NCBI GenBank assembly: GCA_023391815.1 | Contig: JAEWAF010000087.1 | Span: 1-15,971, forward strand | Origin: Pseudomonadota bacterium | GTDB lineage: Bacteria; Pseudomonadota; Gammaproteobacteria; Steroidobacterales; Steroidobacteraceae | DNA: 15,971 bases | Direction of reading: 5' to 3' | Shown here: positions 1 through 5,625 of the stretch, piece by piece | How the letters are laid out: every line of letters starts with the position of its first letter | Position numbering within the stretch: position 1 is the first letter of the stretch | Notes under the pieces: model-generated | Databases searched by the model: none | What the model saw: the letters and a program-made list of their open reading frames with translations, nothing else | Told to the model about the DNA's origin: nothing | Program-made: the position numbers and the translations under genes

Positions 1-190
1 ACCAGCAACCCCGGCTCAACCAGCAACCCCGCCTCAAACCATCAACCCGGCTCAAACCAGCAACGCTGGATCAAACAATAGGCCCTCTCAAGAGTAGGGC
101 CGGCTCAACAGTAGGGTCGGCTCAAACAGCGGTGCAGCTCAGAACACCGAGCCGGTTCAACACAGACCTCGGCTGAAACATCGGCACCGG
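1..190. repeat. Degenerate tandem repeat array, 17-18 nt period
   Basis: A recurring core CTCAA (with variants ATCAA, CTCAG, TTCAA, CTGAA) begins at positions 15, 33, 51, 70, 87, 104, 121, 138, 156 and 173, giving spacings of 18, 18, 19, 17, 17, 17, 17, 18 and 17. The loose unit is CTCAAaCAgnnggnCCGG. The left three units (…CCAGCAACCCC…) resemble each other most, and the right ones drift. The array is cut by the window edge, so its full length is unknown. The period is not a multiple of three and all three plus-strand frames reach stops inside or just after it, so conserved coding repeats are unlikely. It lies downstream of the minus-strand operon ending at 206. I do not recognise the family. 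Confidence 0.75.
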
Positions 191-205
191 CGGAATCTGC
201 GAAAA

Positions 206-346
206 TCAGCCGTAAGCCATCTTCAACGCCGAGATCACATCTCTAATTTGAAACACCCAATACACAACCGACGCAAGCACGATCGCCCCGGACACCACCA
301 GCGCGATCTTCTCCCGCTTGCTCAAGTCAGCCACGCCCGGGCTCAC
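206..346 (-). CDS. Small single-pass membrane protein, 46 aa, unknown function
   Basis: This short frame starts at GTG (346-344) and stops at TGA (208-206). It encodes a polar N-terminus (about residues 1-14, containing DLSKREK), one hydrophobic helix (about 15-33, IALVVSGAIVLASVVYWVF) and a short C-terminal tail, so an inner-membrane protein with one transmembrane segment is predicted. The GTG overlaps the stop of the upstream DUF6152 gene as GTGA, a typical translational-coupling arrangement. A purine-rich stretch (GATGAGAGTG) lies upstream as a weak ribosome binding site. I do not recognise a family. Its place as last gene of the operon suggests it works with the two exported proteins. The alternative is a chance frame, but the 4-nt overlap plus the clean hydrophobic helix argue for a real gene. 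Confidence 0.65.
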   Translation of the reverse strand: MSPGVADLSKREKIALVVSGAIVLASVVYWVFQIRDVISALKMAYG

Positions 347-786
347 TTTTCACTCTCATCCGAGCCGTCCTTCGGCGCGCCGGTGCCCGAGGAGCCCATG
401 AACAGCTTGCGGCCATCCGGGAACGTGACGTCGCGCCCGTTGGCGCGGCACTTCGGTTTGCAAAGAGCGTCCTTCGACTGATAACCGCGCACGACGATTT
501 CCGTGCCGATCTTCAGCGAGTCCTTGGTGATGCCGCGACGAAGCAGGGTGTTGGGCGTGCCGCCCTCGACCATCCATTCCTCGATCGTGCCGTCCGGCTT
601 CTTGTTCTGGATGTGAATCCACGCGTGGGGATTGATCCACTCCACGCGGGTGACCGGGCCGCGCAGGTTCACCGGGCGGTTCGCGTCGAACTCGGCGGCG
701 AAGGCGTGGTGGGCGAGAGCGGCGGCGCTGCCGAGCAGAGTGCTGGCGAGAGCGGCGCCGGCGACGATGAGAAGTTTGCTACGCAT
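343..786 (-). CDS. DUF6152-type exported protein
   Basis: The 147-residue product has a Sec signal peptide (residues 1 to about 25, ending ALA before HHAFAAEFD). The mature N-terminus HHAFAAEFDANRP, followed by RGPVTRVEWINPHAWIHI, is the hallmark pattern of DUF6152, a periplasmic family of unknown biochemical role. Its small size and the His-rich start suggest a compact beta-domain that could bind metal or a small ligand, but that is inference. The ATG at 786 is preceded by GAGGA at good spacing. It follows the 826-1695 gene after 39 bp on the same strand and overlaps the 46-aa membrane protein gene at GTGA, so the three form one operon. The C-terminal tail is charged and low in complexity (KDGSDESEK). 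Confidence 0.85.
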   Translation of the reverse strand: MRSKLLIVAGAALASTLLGSAAALAHHAFAAEFDANRPVNLRGPVTRVEWINPHAWIHIQNKKPDGTIEEWMVEGGTPNTLLRRGITKDSLKIGTEIVVRGYQSKDALCKPKCRANGRDVTFPDGRKLFMGSSGTGAPKDGSDESEK

Positions 787-825
787 ATCGATGTTCCTCG
801 GAAAAACGGGTGGCCGCGCTCGAAG

Positions 826-1695
826 TTATTTCTTCGCCGGCGGCGGCGCGCCTTCGGTGGCGGGCTTCTTGCGGAGATGGCCGTACATCAGCTCTTCGAC
901 GAACTCCACACATTTGAACTGCATCAGTTGAGCGTTCGGTTCGACGCGGCGATACAGCGGCATCGCGATCTTCCACGGCCGCGTGAATGTTTCAGGATCT
1001 TCGATCGTCGCTTCATACCACAGGTGATCCGGCCCACGCTGCGTGTAGCGCTCGGTCACTTTCAGCTTGTCGCTGTGATGATTGCCGGCGCGGTCGAACC
1101 AGGTTTGATCGTTGAAGCCGGTGACTTCGACCACCAGCGTGTCGCCGTCCCACTTGCCGACCGACTGTCCCATCCAGGAATCCGCCGGCGGCGGGCCCGG
1201 ATCTTTCATATAAATGTTCCGAACTGCGCCCGCGTATTCATACGCGATGAACGTCTGCGAGTTGCTCTGGAAGATCTGGAACGGATACGGCATGTAAGTG
1301 GCGCGTGGCACGCCGGGCAGATAGCACTTGATTTCCGGGTCCAGCTCCAGCCAGTTCTTCTGATTTTCTTTTTTCTTCGCGAGCGCCGCGGGCGTGTAGG
1401 GAATCGCGTCGCCATCGACGATACCGAGCCCCGCGGGCACCGAGCCGACCGCGCCGAGCGCGACGACCTGCGGAGCGGGAACGGGCACGAACTGACCCGG
1501 CACCATCGCCATCGCGGCGCGCGCGGCGTGGGGCTCGAGGTCGTAGTTGGCGGAATTCAGGGCCTGCCAGATGCCGTTCAGATCGGGCTTGCCGTCCTTG
1601 GTGCGCGGACCCTTAGCGGGTTGGCCCGCGATGGCGGCGGATGAAACGCAGACGGCCAACGCCGTTGCGATCGCGCGCGTCAGAACGCTCTTCAT
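826..1695 (-). CDS. Conserved secreted protein of unknown function
   Basis: The 289-residue protein has a signal peptide (1 to about 23, ending AIA) and a mature start with KDGKPDLNGIWQ (33-44). That motif opens a family of exported hypothetical proteins that I associate with acidobacteria and soil proteobacteria. Other conserved-looking blocks are IKCYLPGVPRATYMPYPFQ (122-140), GDTLVVEVTGFND (184-196), FDRAGNHHSD (200-209) and LWYEATIEDP (225-234). Two cysteines in the mature chain (about 124 and 262) could form a disulfide. The C-terminus is a Pro/Lys tail (EGAPPPAKK). The ATG at 1695 is preceded by AGAGGA. It is the first gene of the operon with the DUF6152 protein. No enzymatic function can be assigned from the sequence, and the repeated pairing of such proteins with DUF6152 is from memory. 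Confidence 0.8.
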   Translation of the reverse strand: MKSVLTRAIATALAVCVSSAAIAGQPAKGPRTKDGKPDLNGIWQALNSANYDLEPHAARAAMAMVPGQFVPVPAPQVVALGAVGSVPAGLGIVDGDAIPYTPAALAKKKENQKNWLELDPEIKCYLPGVPRATYMPYPFQIFQSNSQTFIAYEYAGAVRNIYMKDPGPPPADSWMGQSVGKWDGDTLVVEVTGFNDQTWFDRAGNHHSDKLKVTERYTQRGPDHLWYEATIEDPETFTRPWKIAMPLYRRVEPNAQLMQFKCVEFVEELMYGHLRKKPATEGAPPPAKK

Positions 1696-1828
1696 TTTCA
1701 GAATCCTCTACGTCTGCTGCCGCTTTGAGGTCGGCTGTTCCATTGATGAAGCATTTCAGGCAGTGGAGGAAGTCCACCTTTGGGAAGTCGTGAGCGCCAC
1801 GCTTCCGTACCCCCGTGAATTGCGAGCG

Positions 1829-1858
1829 ATAAAACAATGCGCGGCGGGGGCGTGTCAA
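1829..1858 (-). promoter_or_regulatory. Candidate sigma70-type promoter of the DUF6152 operon
   Basis: On the minus strand a perfect -35 TTGACA (1858-1853) is followed after 18 bp by TTTTAT (1834-1829), a 4/6 match to the -10 consensus. This would start transcription near 1822 and leave a leader of about 125 nt before the ATG at 1695. No obvious riboswitch structure was recognised in that leader. The promoter lies immediately after the terminator of the upstream epimerase gene. Confidence 0.5.
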
Positions 1859-1873
1859 TGAAACACGTGTCAA
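1851..1873 (-). repeat. Short direct repeat TTGACACG x2 at the promoter
   Basis: On the minus strand TTGACACG occurs twice (1873-1866 and 1858-1851), separated by 7 bp, a 15-bp period. The second copy contains the -35 hexamer. This could be an activator binding site, or simply a duplicated -35 region. No regulator is identifiable. Confidence 0.45.
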
Positions 1874-1901
1874 GAAAAATCGGCGCGGAAGGCCGCGCCG
1901 A
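1874..1901 (-). terminator. Intrinsic terminator of the epimerase gene
   Basis: A perfect 9-bp GC-rich stem (TCGGCGCGG at 1880-1888 with CCGCGCCGA at 1893-1901, 4-nt loop) is followed on the minus strand by TTTTTC. It lies about 50 nt after the stop codon of the galM-like gene, in the orientation expected for ending that transcript. Confidence 0.88.
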
Positions 1902-1951
1902 CGAGAGTGAAGAGATGTGAAGATTCCGCTGTGCGCGACGCTGACGCGCGC

Positions 1952-3142
1952 TCAACGCACGCTGAATGTATAGACCGTTTTGCTGTTGTATTCCTCACCG
2001 GGACGCAGCACCGTGCTGGGAAATTCCGGCTGATTCGGCGAATCGGGGAAATGCTGCGTCTCCAGCGCGAAGCCGCTGTGCTTGGCGTAGGGCTTGCCCG
2101 ATTTGGCCGCGAGTTTGTCGTCCAGGAAATTGCCGGTGTAGAACTGCAGGCCGGGCTCGGTGGTGTGCACTTCCATCACGCGTCGAGTGGTCGGCTCCGC
2201 TACGCGCGCCGCCAGCGTCAGACCCGGCTGCTTTTTCTTCAGCACGAAGTTGTGGTCGATGCCGTTGCCGAATTTGATCTGCTCATGATCGACATTGACC
2301 CGATCGGCGAGCTTCACCCGGTTACGGAAGTCGAACGGCGTGTCGGTCACGGACTCGATCTTGCCGGTGGGAATGAGCAGCTTGTTGACCGGCGTATATT
2401 CGTTGGCAAAGATGGTGAACTCGTGGCCGAGCACGTCGCCGTTGCCGTCGCCGGCCAGATTGAAATAAGCGTGCTGGGTCAGGTTGACCACGGTCGGCTT
2501 GTCGGTGGTCGCGTGATATTCGAACGACAGCTCGTTCTTGTCGGTGAGCGTATAAGTCACGCGCGTCTGTAAATTGCCCGGGAAGCCTTCCTCGCCGTCC
2601 TTGCTGGTGTAGCTGAAGATCACGCCCACCGCCTCTTCGTTTTCGAACGGCTCGGCCTGCCACACGACCTTGTCGAAGCCTTTCAGGCCGCCGTGCAAGG
2701 TGTTCGGGCCGTCGTTCTTCGGCAGCTTGTAGGTCTGATCGTCGAGCTTGAACTGACCCTTGGCGATGCGATTGCCGTAGCGGCCGATGATGGCGCCGAA
2801 GTACGGCGGGTTCTTCACGTAGTCGTCGAACGATTTCAAGCCCAAGGTCACATCGGTGGTCTTGCCGCTGCCATCGGGAACGAGCAGCGCGGTGATGATG
2901 CCGCCGTAGTTGGTGGCGCGCACTTCCATGCCGTTCGCGTTGACCATCGTGAACAAGTCAACCGCGGTGCCGTCGGGCAGAGTGCCGAACGCGGCCTTGC
3001 TGATCGTGTTCTTGGATTTTTCCTCGGGCGTCGGCGGTGCTTTGGGCGGCGCCGGCGGTGGCTTGCTACAACCGAGCAGCACGGTGGCCAGCACCGCGCA
3101 GGCCAACCAATGGAACGTGGACGACGAGAACTCATTCTTCAT
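1952..3142 (-). CDS. galM: Aldose 1-epimerase (galactose mutarotase) lipoprotein
   Basis: The 396-residue protein is predicted to interconvert alpha and beta anomers of aldohexoses. The N-terminus is a lipoprotein signal with lipobox VLLGC (Cys25). Ser at +2 favours outer-membrane sorting, and a Pro-rich spacer (28-39) follows. The family pattern is intact: NRIAKG (124-129, substrate Arg), NTLHGG (His150), LTQHAYFNLAG (His224, general acid) and GFALETQHFPD (Glu361, general base). Apart from the exported N-terminal extension the length fits galM. A GGGGGAT ribosome binding site precedes the ATG at 3142, and a strong terminator follows the stop. A periplasmic epimerase is consistent with pre-processing of sugar released outside the cytoplasm, for example glucose from the trehalase at 8442-10022, but the genes are not co-transcribed and this link is inference. 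Confidence 0.93.
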   Translation of the reverse strand: MKNEFSSSTFHWLACAVLATVLLGCSKPPPAPPKAPPTPEEKSKNTISKAAFGTLPDGTAVDLFTMVNANGMEVRATNYGGIITALLVPDGSGKTTDVTLGLKSFDDYVKNPPYFGAIIGRYGNRIAKGQFKLDDQTYKLPKNDGPNTLHGGLKGFDKVVWQAEPFENEEAVGVIFSYTSKDGEEGFPGNLQTRVTYTLTDKNELSFEYHATTDKPTVVNLTQHAYFNLAGDGNGDVLGHEFTIFANEYTPVNKLLIPTGKIESVTDTPFDFRNRVKLADRVNVDHEQIKFGNGIDHNFVLKKKQPGLTLAARVAEPTTRRVMEVHTTEPGLQFYTGNFLDDKLAAKSGKPYAKHSGFALETQHFPDSPNQPEFPSTVLRPGEEYNSKTVYTFSVR

Positions 3143-3281
3143 GTGTTATCCCCCGACGTTGACGACGAAATACTACTCGACACCGCTCGTTGCGGCGGGA
3201 CAAGGGAAAGACATTGCCGGGAGCTCGGGACGATCCGGGTCGGATCCTCCCGTGGGGCGAACGCATCCTTGTCCGGCCAAT

Positions 3282-3309
3282 CCGGCGCGGGCCGCGACGC
3301 CCGCGCCGG
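3282..3309. other. Perfect 11-bp stem-loop between EF-hand and epimerase genes
   Basis: CCGGCGCGGGC (3282-3292) pairs with GCCCGCGCCGG (3299-3309) around a 6-nt loop. It sits about 13 bp after the EF-hand gene's stop on the minus strand, so it probably stabilises or helps end that transcript. Neither side has a T-tract, so it is not a classical intrinsic terminator. A weaker interrupted inverted repeat (GATCCG/CGGATC) lies near 3231-3246. Confidence 0.6.
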
Positions 3310-3321
3310 CGATTCAAAACA

Positions 3322-3558
3322 TTATTTGTACTTGGCGTACTCTTCGCGCGTCAGCTCACCGTCCTTGTTGGTGTCCAGGCTCTTGAACGCGACGAACAGC
3401 GCGTCGTCGTTGGAGGCCTCGCTGAGGCTGATCTTGCCGTCGCCGTTCTTGTCCAGCGACTCGAAGCTGGGCTTGGTCTGCGCCTGGGCGCCCATGGCCA
3501 CCAGAGCGCCGAGGGCCGCCAGCAGTGCCGGCGCGGACATGCGAGAGAATCGGGTCAT
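3322..3558 (-). CDS. Periplasmic EF-hand calcium-binding protein
   Basis: The 78-residue product has a signal peptide (to about residue 26, ending AQA). The mature 50-residue chain is essentially one EF-hand pair, with 12-residue loops at 36-47 (DKNGDGKISLSE) and 62-73 (DTNKDGELTREE). Both carry acidic ligands at loop positions 1 and 12 and the central Gly. It probably binds Ca2+ in the periplasm as a buffer or sensor, and no partner is evident. A strong ribosome binding site (GGAAGGA) precedes the ATG at 3558. It reads the same way as the epimerase gene, 179 bp upstream of it, and diverges from the histidine kinase gene. Such small EF-hand proteins are common in soil proteobacteria, so the call is firm but the role is open. 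Confidence 0.88.
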   Translation of the reverse strand: MTRFSRMSAPALLAALGALVAMGAQAQTKPSFESLDKNGDGKISLSEASNDDALFVAFKSLDTNKDGELTREEYAKYK

Positions 3559-3646
3559 GATGCTTCCTTCCTAACCACACACACTCTAGGGAATGGCGCC
3601 GGACCGGCAAGGTTCCGACCGGCCCCGGCGCATCTTACTCCTGCCT

Positions 3647-3667
3647 CGGGCGGCCGCGAACCGCCCG
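3647..3667. other. 7-bp stem-loop in the divergent intergenic region
   Basis: CGGGCGG (3647-3653) pairs with CCGCCCG (3661-3667) around a 7-nt loop. It lies between the divergent EF-hand and histidine kinase genes, just upstream of the candidate kinase promoter. It could be an operator-like dyad or chance in GC-rich DNA. Confidence 0.35.
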
Positions 3668-3688
3668 TCTATCCGGAGGTTCAGCGAG

Positions 3689-3716
3689 TTGTGTTGCTGC
3701 CCCGCCCACCGATAAT
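3689..3716 (+). promoter_or_regulatory. Candidate promoter of the histidine kinase gene
   Basis: GATAAT (3711-3716) is a 5/6 match to the -10 consensus. Upstream, TTGTGT (3689-3694) is a weak -35 match at 16-bp spacing. It lies about 40 bp before the kinase ATG. The poor -35 keeps this tentative. Confidence 0.35.
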
Positions 3717-3754
3717 AGGCACTGTTAAATGGGTACGGCCAGGGAGCTGTCCGG

Positions 3755-5221
3755 ATGGCCGAAGCCGTCATCACCGATCGCGAGCGTATCGAAGCGCGCG
3801 TCCTGAGCGAGCAGGTTGCGCTCATGTGCCGTCTCACCACGTCGCCGCTGACGGCCAGCGTCGTCATCGGCGCGATGATGGTCTGGCTGATGATGGAGGA
3901 CTATGGCTGGGGGCCGTCGCTGACGTGGTACGCGGCGCTGTTGTTGGTGCTGTTACTACGTTGGCGGATTGCCGCCACCTATCTTCGCCAGCCCCGCGGC
4001 CCGGCGGAGACCCACCGCTGGCGTAGGGCAATGCTGGCGGCCGCGGTCCTGGGCGGCGCGTCCTGGTCCATCGCCGGCTCCTTTCTCCTGCCCCACGATC
4101 CGACGCGAGAGATCGTGATGTCGGTGTTCTTCATCGGTTGCACGGCGGCCGGCATGGGCTCGCAGGCGCCGGTACGCAATGCCTATGCCTGTCTGCTGAT
4201 CCCGTTTTGTTTGCCGTACATCGTCAAGCAGTTGATGTTGGGTGGGGATCGCGTGGCCGTGGCGCTCGCGTTCATGGTGTATATCCCGGTCGTGCTCGTG
4301 ATCGCCAAACGACAGACCGACTCCATCGAGCGTCAGATCCGGCTGGCCATCGAGAACGAGTGGCTCGCCGAACAATTGCGTCAGGAGCGCGATCGCGCCA
4401 ATCAGGCCAGGCTCGATCTGGAAGTGCAGCTGGACGAACAGAAACGTTCGACGCAACGGATTCGCGAGCTCAACGTCGAGCTGGAACGGCAGGCGCACGA
4501 GCTGCGCACGGCCAACAACGATCTGGAAGGGTTCTCCTATTCGGTATCGCACGACCTGCGCGCGCCGTTGCGAGCCATCGACGGCTTCTCGCAACTGATC
4601 ATGGAGGACAGCAACAAGAGCATTGCCGCCGAGACGCGCCATCATCTGCAACGCATTCGTGCGAACGTCGCGCACATGGCGTCGCTCATCGACGATCTGC
4701 TCGAGTTCGCGCGCTGTGGCCGGCAATCGTTGGAGCTTGGTCGACTCAACATGTCGACGCTCGCGAAGAGCGCCGCCGAGCAGGCGCGCAGCACGCGGTT
4801 GAATGAAGCGGTCATGCCGACGATCGAGATCGGCGAGCTGCCGGCGGCGCACGGCGACGAAGGGTTGATCCGGCAGGTGTGGATGAATCTGCTCGACAAC
4901 GCCGTGAAGTACACGAGCAAGATCGAAAGTCCGCGCATCGTCGTCAGCGGGCGCGAAGAAAGCGAGCGTCTGGTGTATGAGATCCGTGACAACGGCGTCG
5001 GGTTCGACAGCGCATACAGCTCGAACCTGTTCGGTGTATTTCGCCGGTTGCATGGCGCGCGTGAATATCCAGGCTCGGGTGTCGGTCTGGCCATCGTGCA
5101 GCGGATCGTGACCCGTCACGGCGGGGAGGTGTGGGCGAAGGCCGAACCGAACAACGGCGCCACCTTCAGTTTCTCGCTGCCGAAATCCCACCCGAATGTC
5201 ATGTTGAGGGCGGTTGGATGA
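3755..5221 (+). CDS. Membrane sensor histidine kinase (orphan)
   Basis: The 488-residue protein has about six hydrophobic helices (roughly 34-48, 58-77, 92-111, 119-138, 143-162, 168-185) and no large periplasmic loop. A charged coiled coil (about 190-258) follows. The HisKA domain has the phospho-acceptor in SYSVSHDLRAPL (His266). The HATPase_c domain has the N box WMNLLDNAVKYT (Asn378, Asn382), G1 DNGVGFD (412-418) and G2 GSGVGLAIV (440-448). It should autophosphorylate on sensing a membrane or intramembrane cue. The HisKA/ATPase part resembles the phytochrome-like kinase group, although no chromophore domain is present. There is no receiver domain and no response regulator in the window. 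AGGGAG at 3741-3746 supports the ATG at 3755. Its TGA overlaps the slyX start as ATGA. Confidence 0.92.
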   Translation: MAEAVITDRERIEARVLSEQVALMCRLTTSPLTASVVIGAMMVWLMMEDYGWGPSLTWYAALLLVLLLRWRIAATYLRQPRGPAETHRWRRAMLAAAVLGGASWSIAGSFLLPHDPTREIVMSVFFIGCTAAGMGSQAPVRNAYACLLIPFCLPYIVKQLMLGGDRVAVALAFMVYIPVVLVIAKRQTDSIERQIRLAIENEWLAEQLRQERDRANQARLDLEVQLDEQKRSTQRIRELNVELERQAHELRTANNDLEGFSYSVSHDLRAPLRAIDGFSQLIMEDSNKSIAAETRHHLQRIRANVAHMASLIDDLLEFARCGRQSLELGRLNMSTLAKSAAEQARSTRLNEAVMPTIEIGELPAAHGDEGLIRQVWMNLLDNAVKYTSKIESPRIVVSGREESERLVYEIRDNGVGFDSAYSSNLFGVFRRLHGAREYPGSGVGLAIVQRIVTRHGGEVWAKAEPNNGATFSFSLPKSHPNVMLRAVG

Positions 5222-5442
5222 GTGAAGTTCAAAGCATCAGTGCCGATTTCATCGAGCGAATCGAATTGAAGATCGCTTATTTGGAACGAGCCAACAACGA
5301 CCTGAGCGAAGTCGTGTATCGCCAGCAACAGGAGCTCGACGGGCTCCGTGCCGAGCTGGCCGTGCTGAATGGCAAAATGGAGGCGGCCATCACCGAGCAA
5401 ACCGTGTACACGCTCGAGCAAGAGAAGCCCCCGCACTACTGA
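5218..5442 (+). CDS. slyX: SlyX family protein
   Basis: The 74-residue product is almost entirely one amphipathic helix: FIERIELKIAYLERANNDLS, then EVVYRQQQELDGLRAEL, with a short tail ending EKPPHY. This matches SlyX, a small coiled-coil family of unknown molecular function that is widespread in proteobacteria. The ATG at 5218 overlaps the kinase stop codon (ATGA). GAGGG seven bases upstream, inside the kinase gene, serves as ribosome binding site, so this start is preferred over in-frame positions further upstream. Coupling to a sensor kinase is unusual to my knowledge. Whether SlyX acts with the kinase or is only co-transcribed cannot be told from the sequence. Confidence 0.85.
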   Translation: MSEVQSISADFIERIELKIAYLERANNDLSEVVYRQQQELDGLRAELAVLNGKMEAAITEQTVYTLEQEKPPHY

Positions 5443-5511
5443 GCTGACCGTAATGGGGTTGCCCTGGGCGAGAGGTAAAAGTCGCGTCTTTCACCGGCTT
5501 GCCACGCGGGG

Positions 5512-5528
5512 CCGGGCAGGAGGCCCGG
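5512..5528 (+). other. Short GC stem-loop after slyX
   Basis: CCGGGC (5512-5517) pairs with GCCCGG (5523-5528) around AGGAG. It lies about 70 bp after the slyX stop and 20 bp before the receptor promoter element, where a terminator for the kinase-slyX transcript would be expected. There is no T-tract, so this is tentative. Confidence 0.35.
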
Positions 5529-5548
5529 ATCGCGCGTCAATGAAACGG

Positions 5549-5578
5549 GGCAGAGTTCAAGGCTCACCCCCTCATAGC
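5549..5578 (+). promoter_or_regulatory. Putative FecI-type promoter of the TonB receptor gene
   Basis: This 30-bp block starts with GGCAG, has TTC at block positions 8-10, and ends in CCCCCTCATAGC (5567-5578). It matches the block at 14073-14102 upstream of fecI in the same orientation, without gaps, at 24 of 30 positions. Similarity falls away on both sides. The GGCAG and CTCATA parts lie about 17 bp apart, which fits -35 and -10 elements of an ECF sigma promoter. The block ends 47 nt before the ATG at 5626. The exact consensus of this sigma factor is unknown to me, so the hexamer assignments are inference. Confidence 0.65.
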
Positions 5579-5625
5579 TGGCATCGGCTCGCCATGAGCT
5601 TGCTACAACTCTAATCGGGGGATAC

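Noticed and set aside
2..97. C-terminus of a Pro/Ala-rich protein entering from the left (frame 2, stop at 95-97)
   Set aside because: The repeat period shifts frame every unit, so no single frame preserves the motif, and the other frames look equally plausible. Sequence left of the window is needed.
1..190. CRISPR array
   Set aside because: There are no identical repeats of 23-40 bp and no unique spacers; units are 17-19 nt and gradually diverging, with no cas genes nearby.
613..1644. Long open frame on the plus strand opposite the secreted-protein gene
   Set aside because: It is antisense to 826-1695, which has a signal peptide, ribosome binding site and family motifs. The product is Arg-rich with no domain, typical of an empty frame in GC-rich DNA.
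3956..5191. 411-codon minus-strand open frame opposite the histidine kinase
   Set aside because: The kinase frame carries all catalytic boxes. The antisense product has no recognisable motif and unusual His/Arg content.
5443..5548. Riboswitch or small RNA between slyX and the receptor gene
   Set aside because: Only a 6-bp hairpin is visible, no known riboswitch core could be recognised, and the segment lies upstream of the putative promoter.
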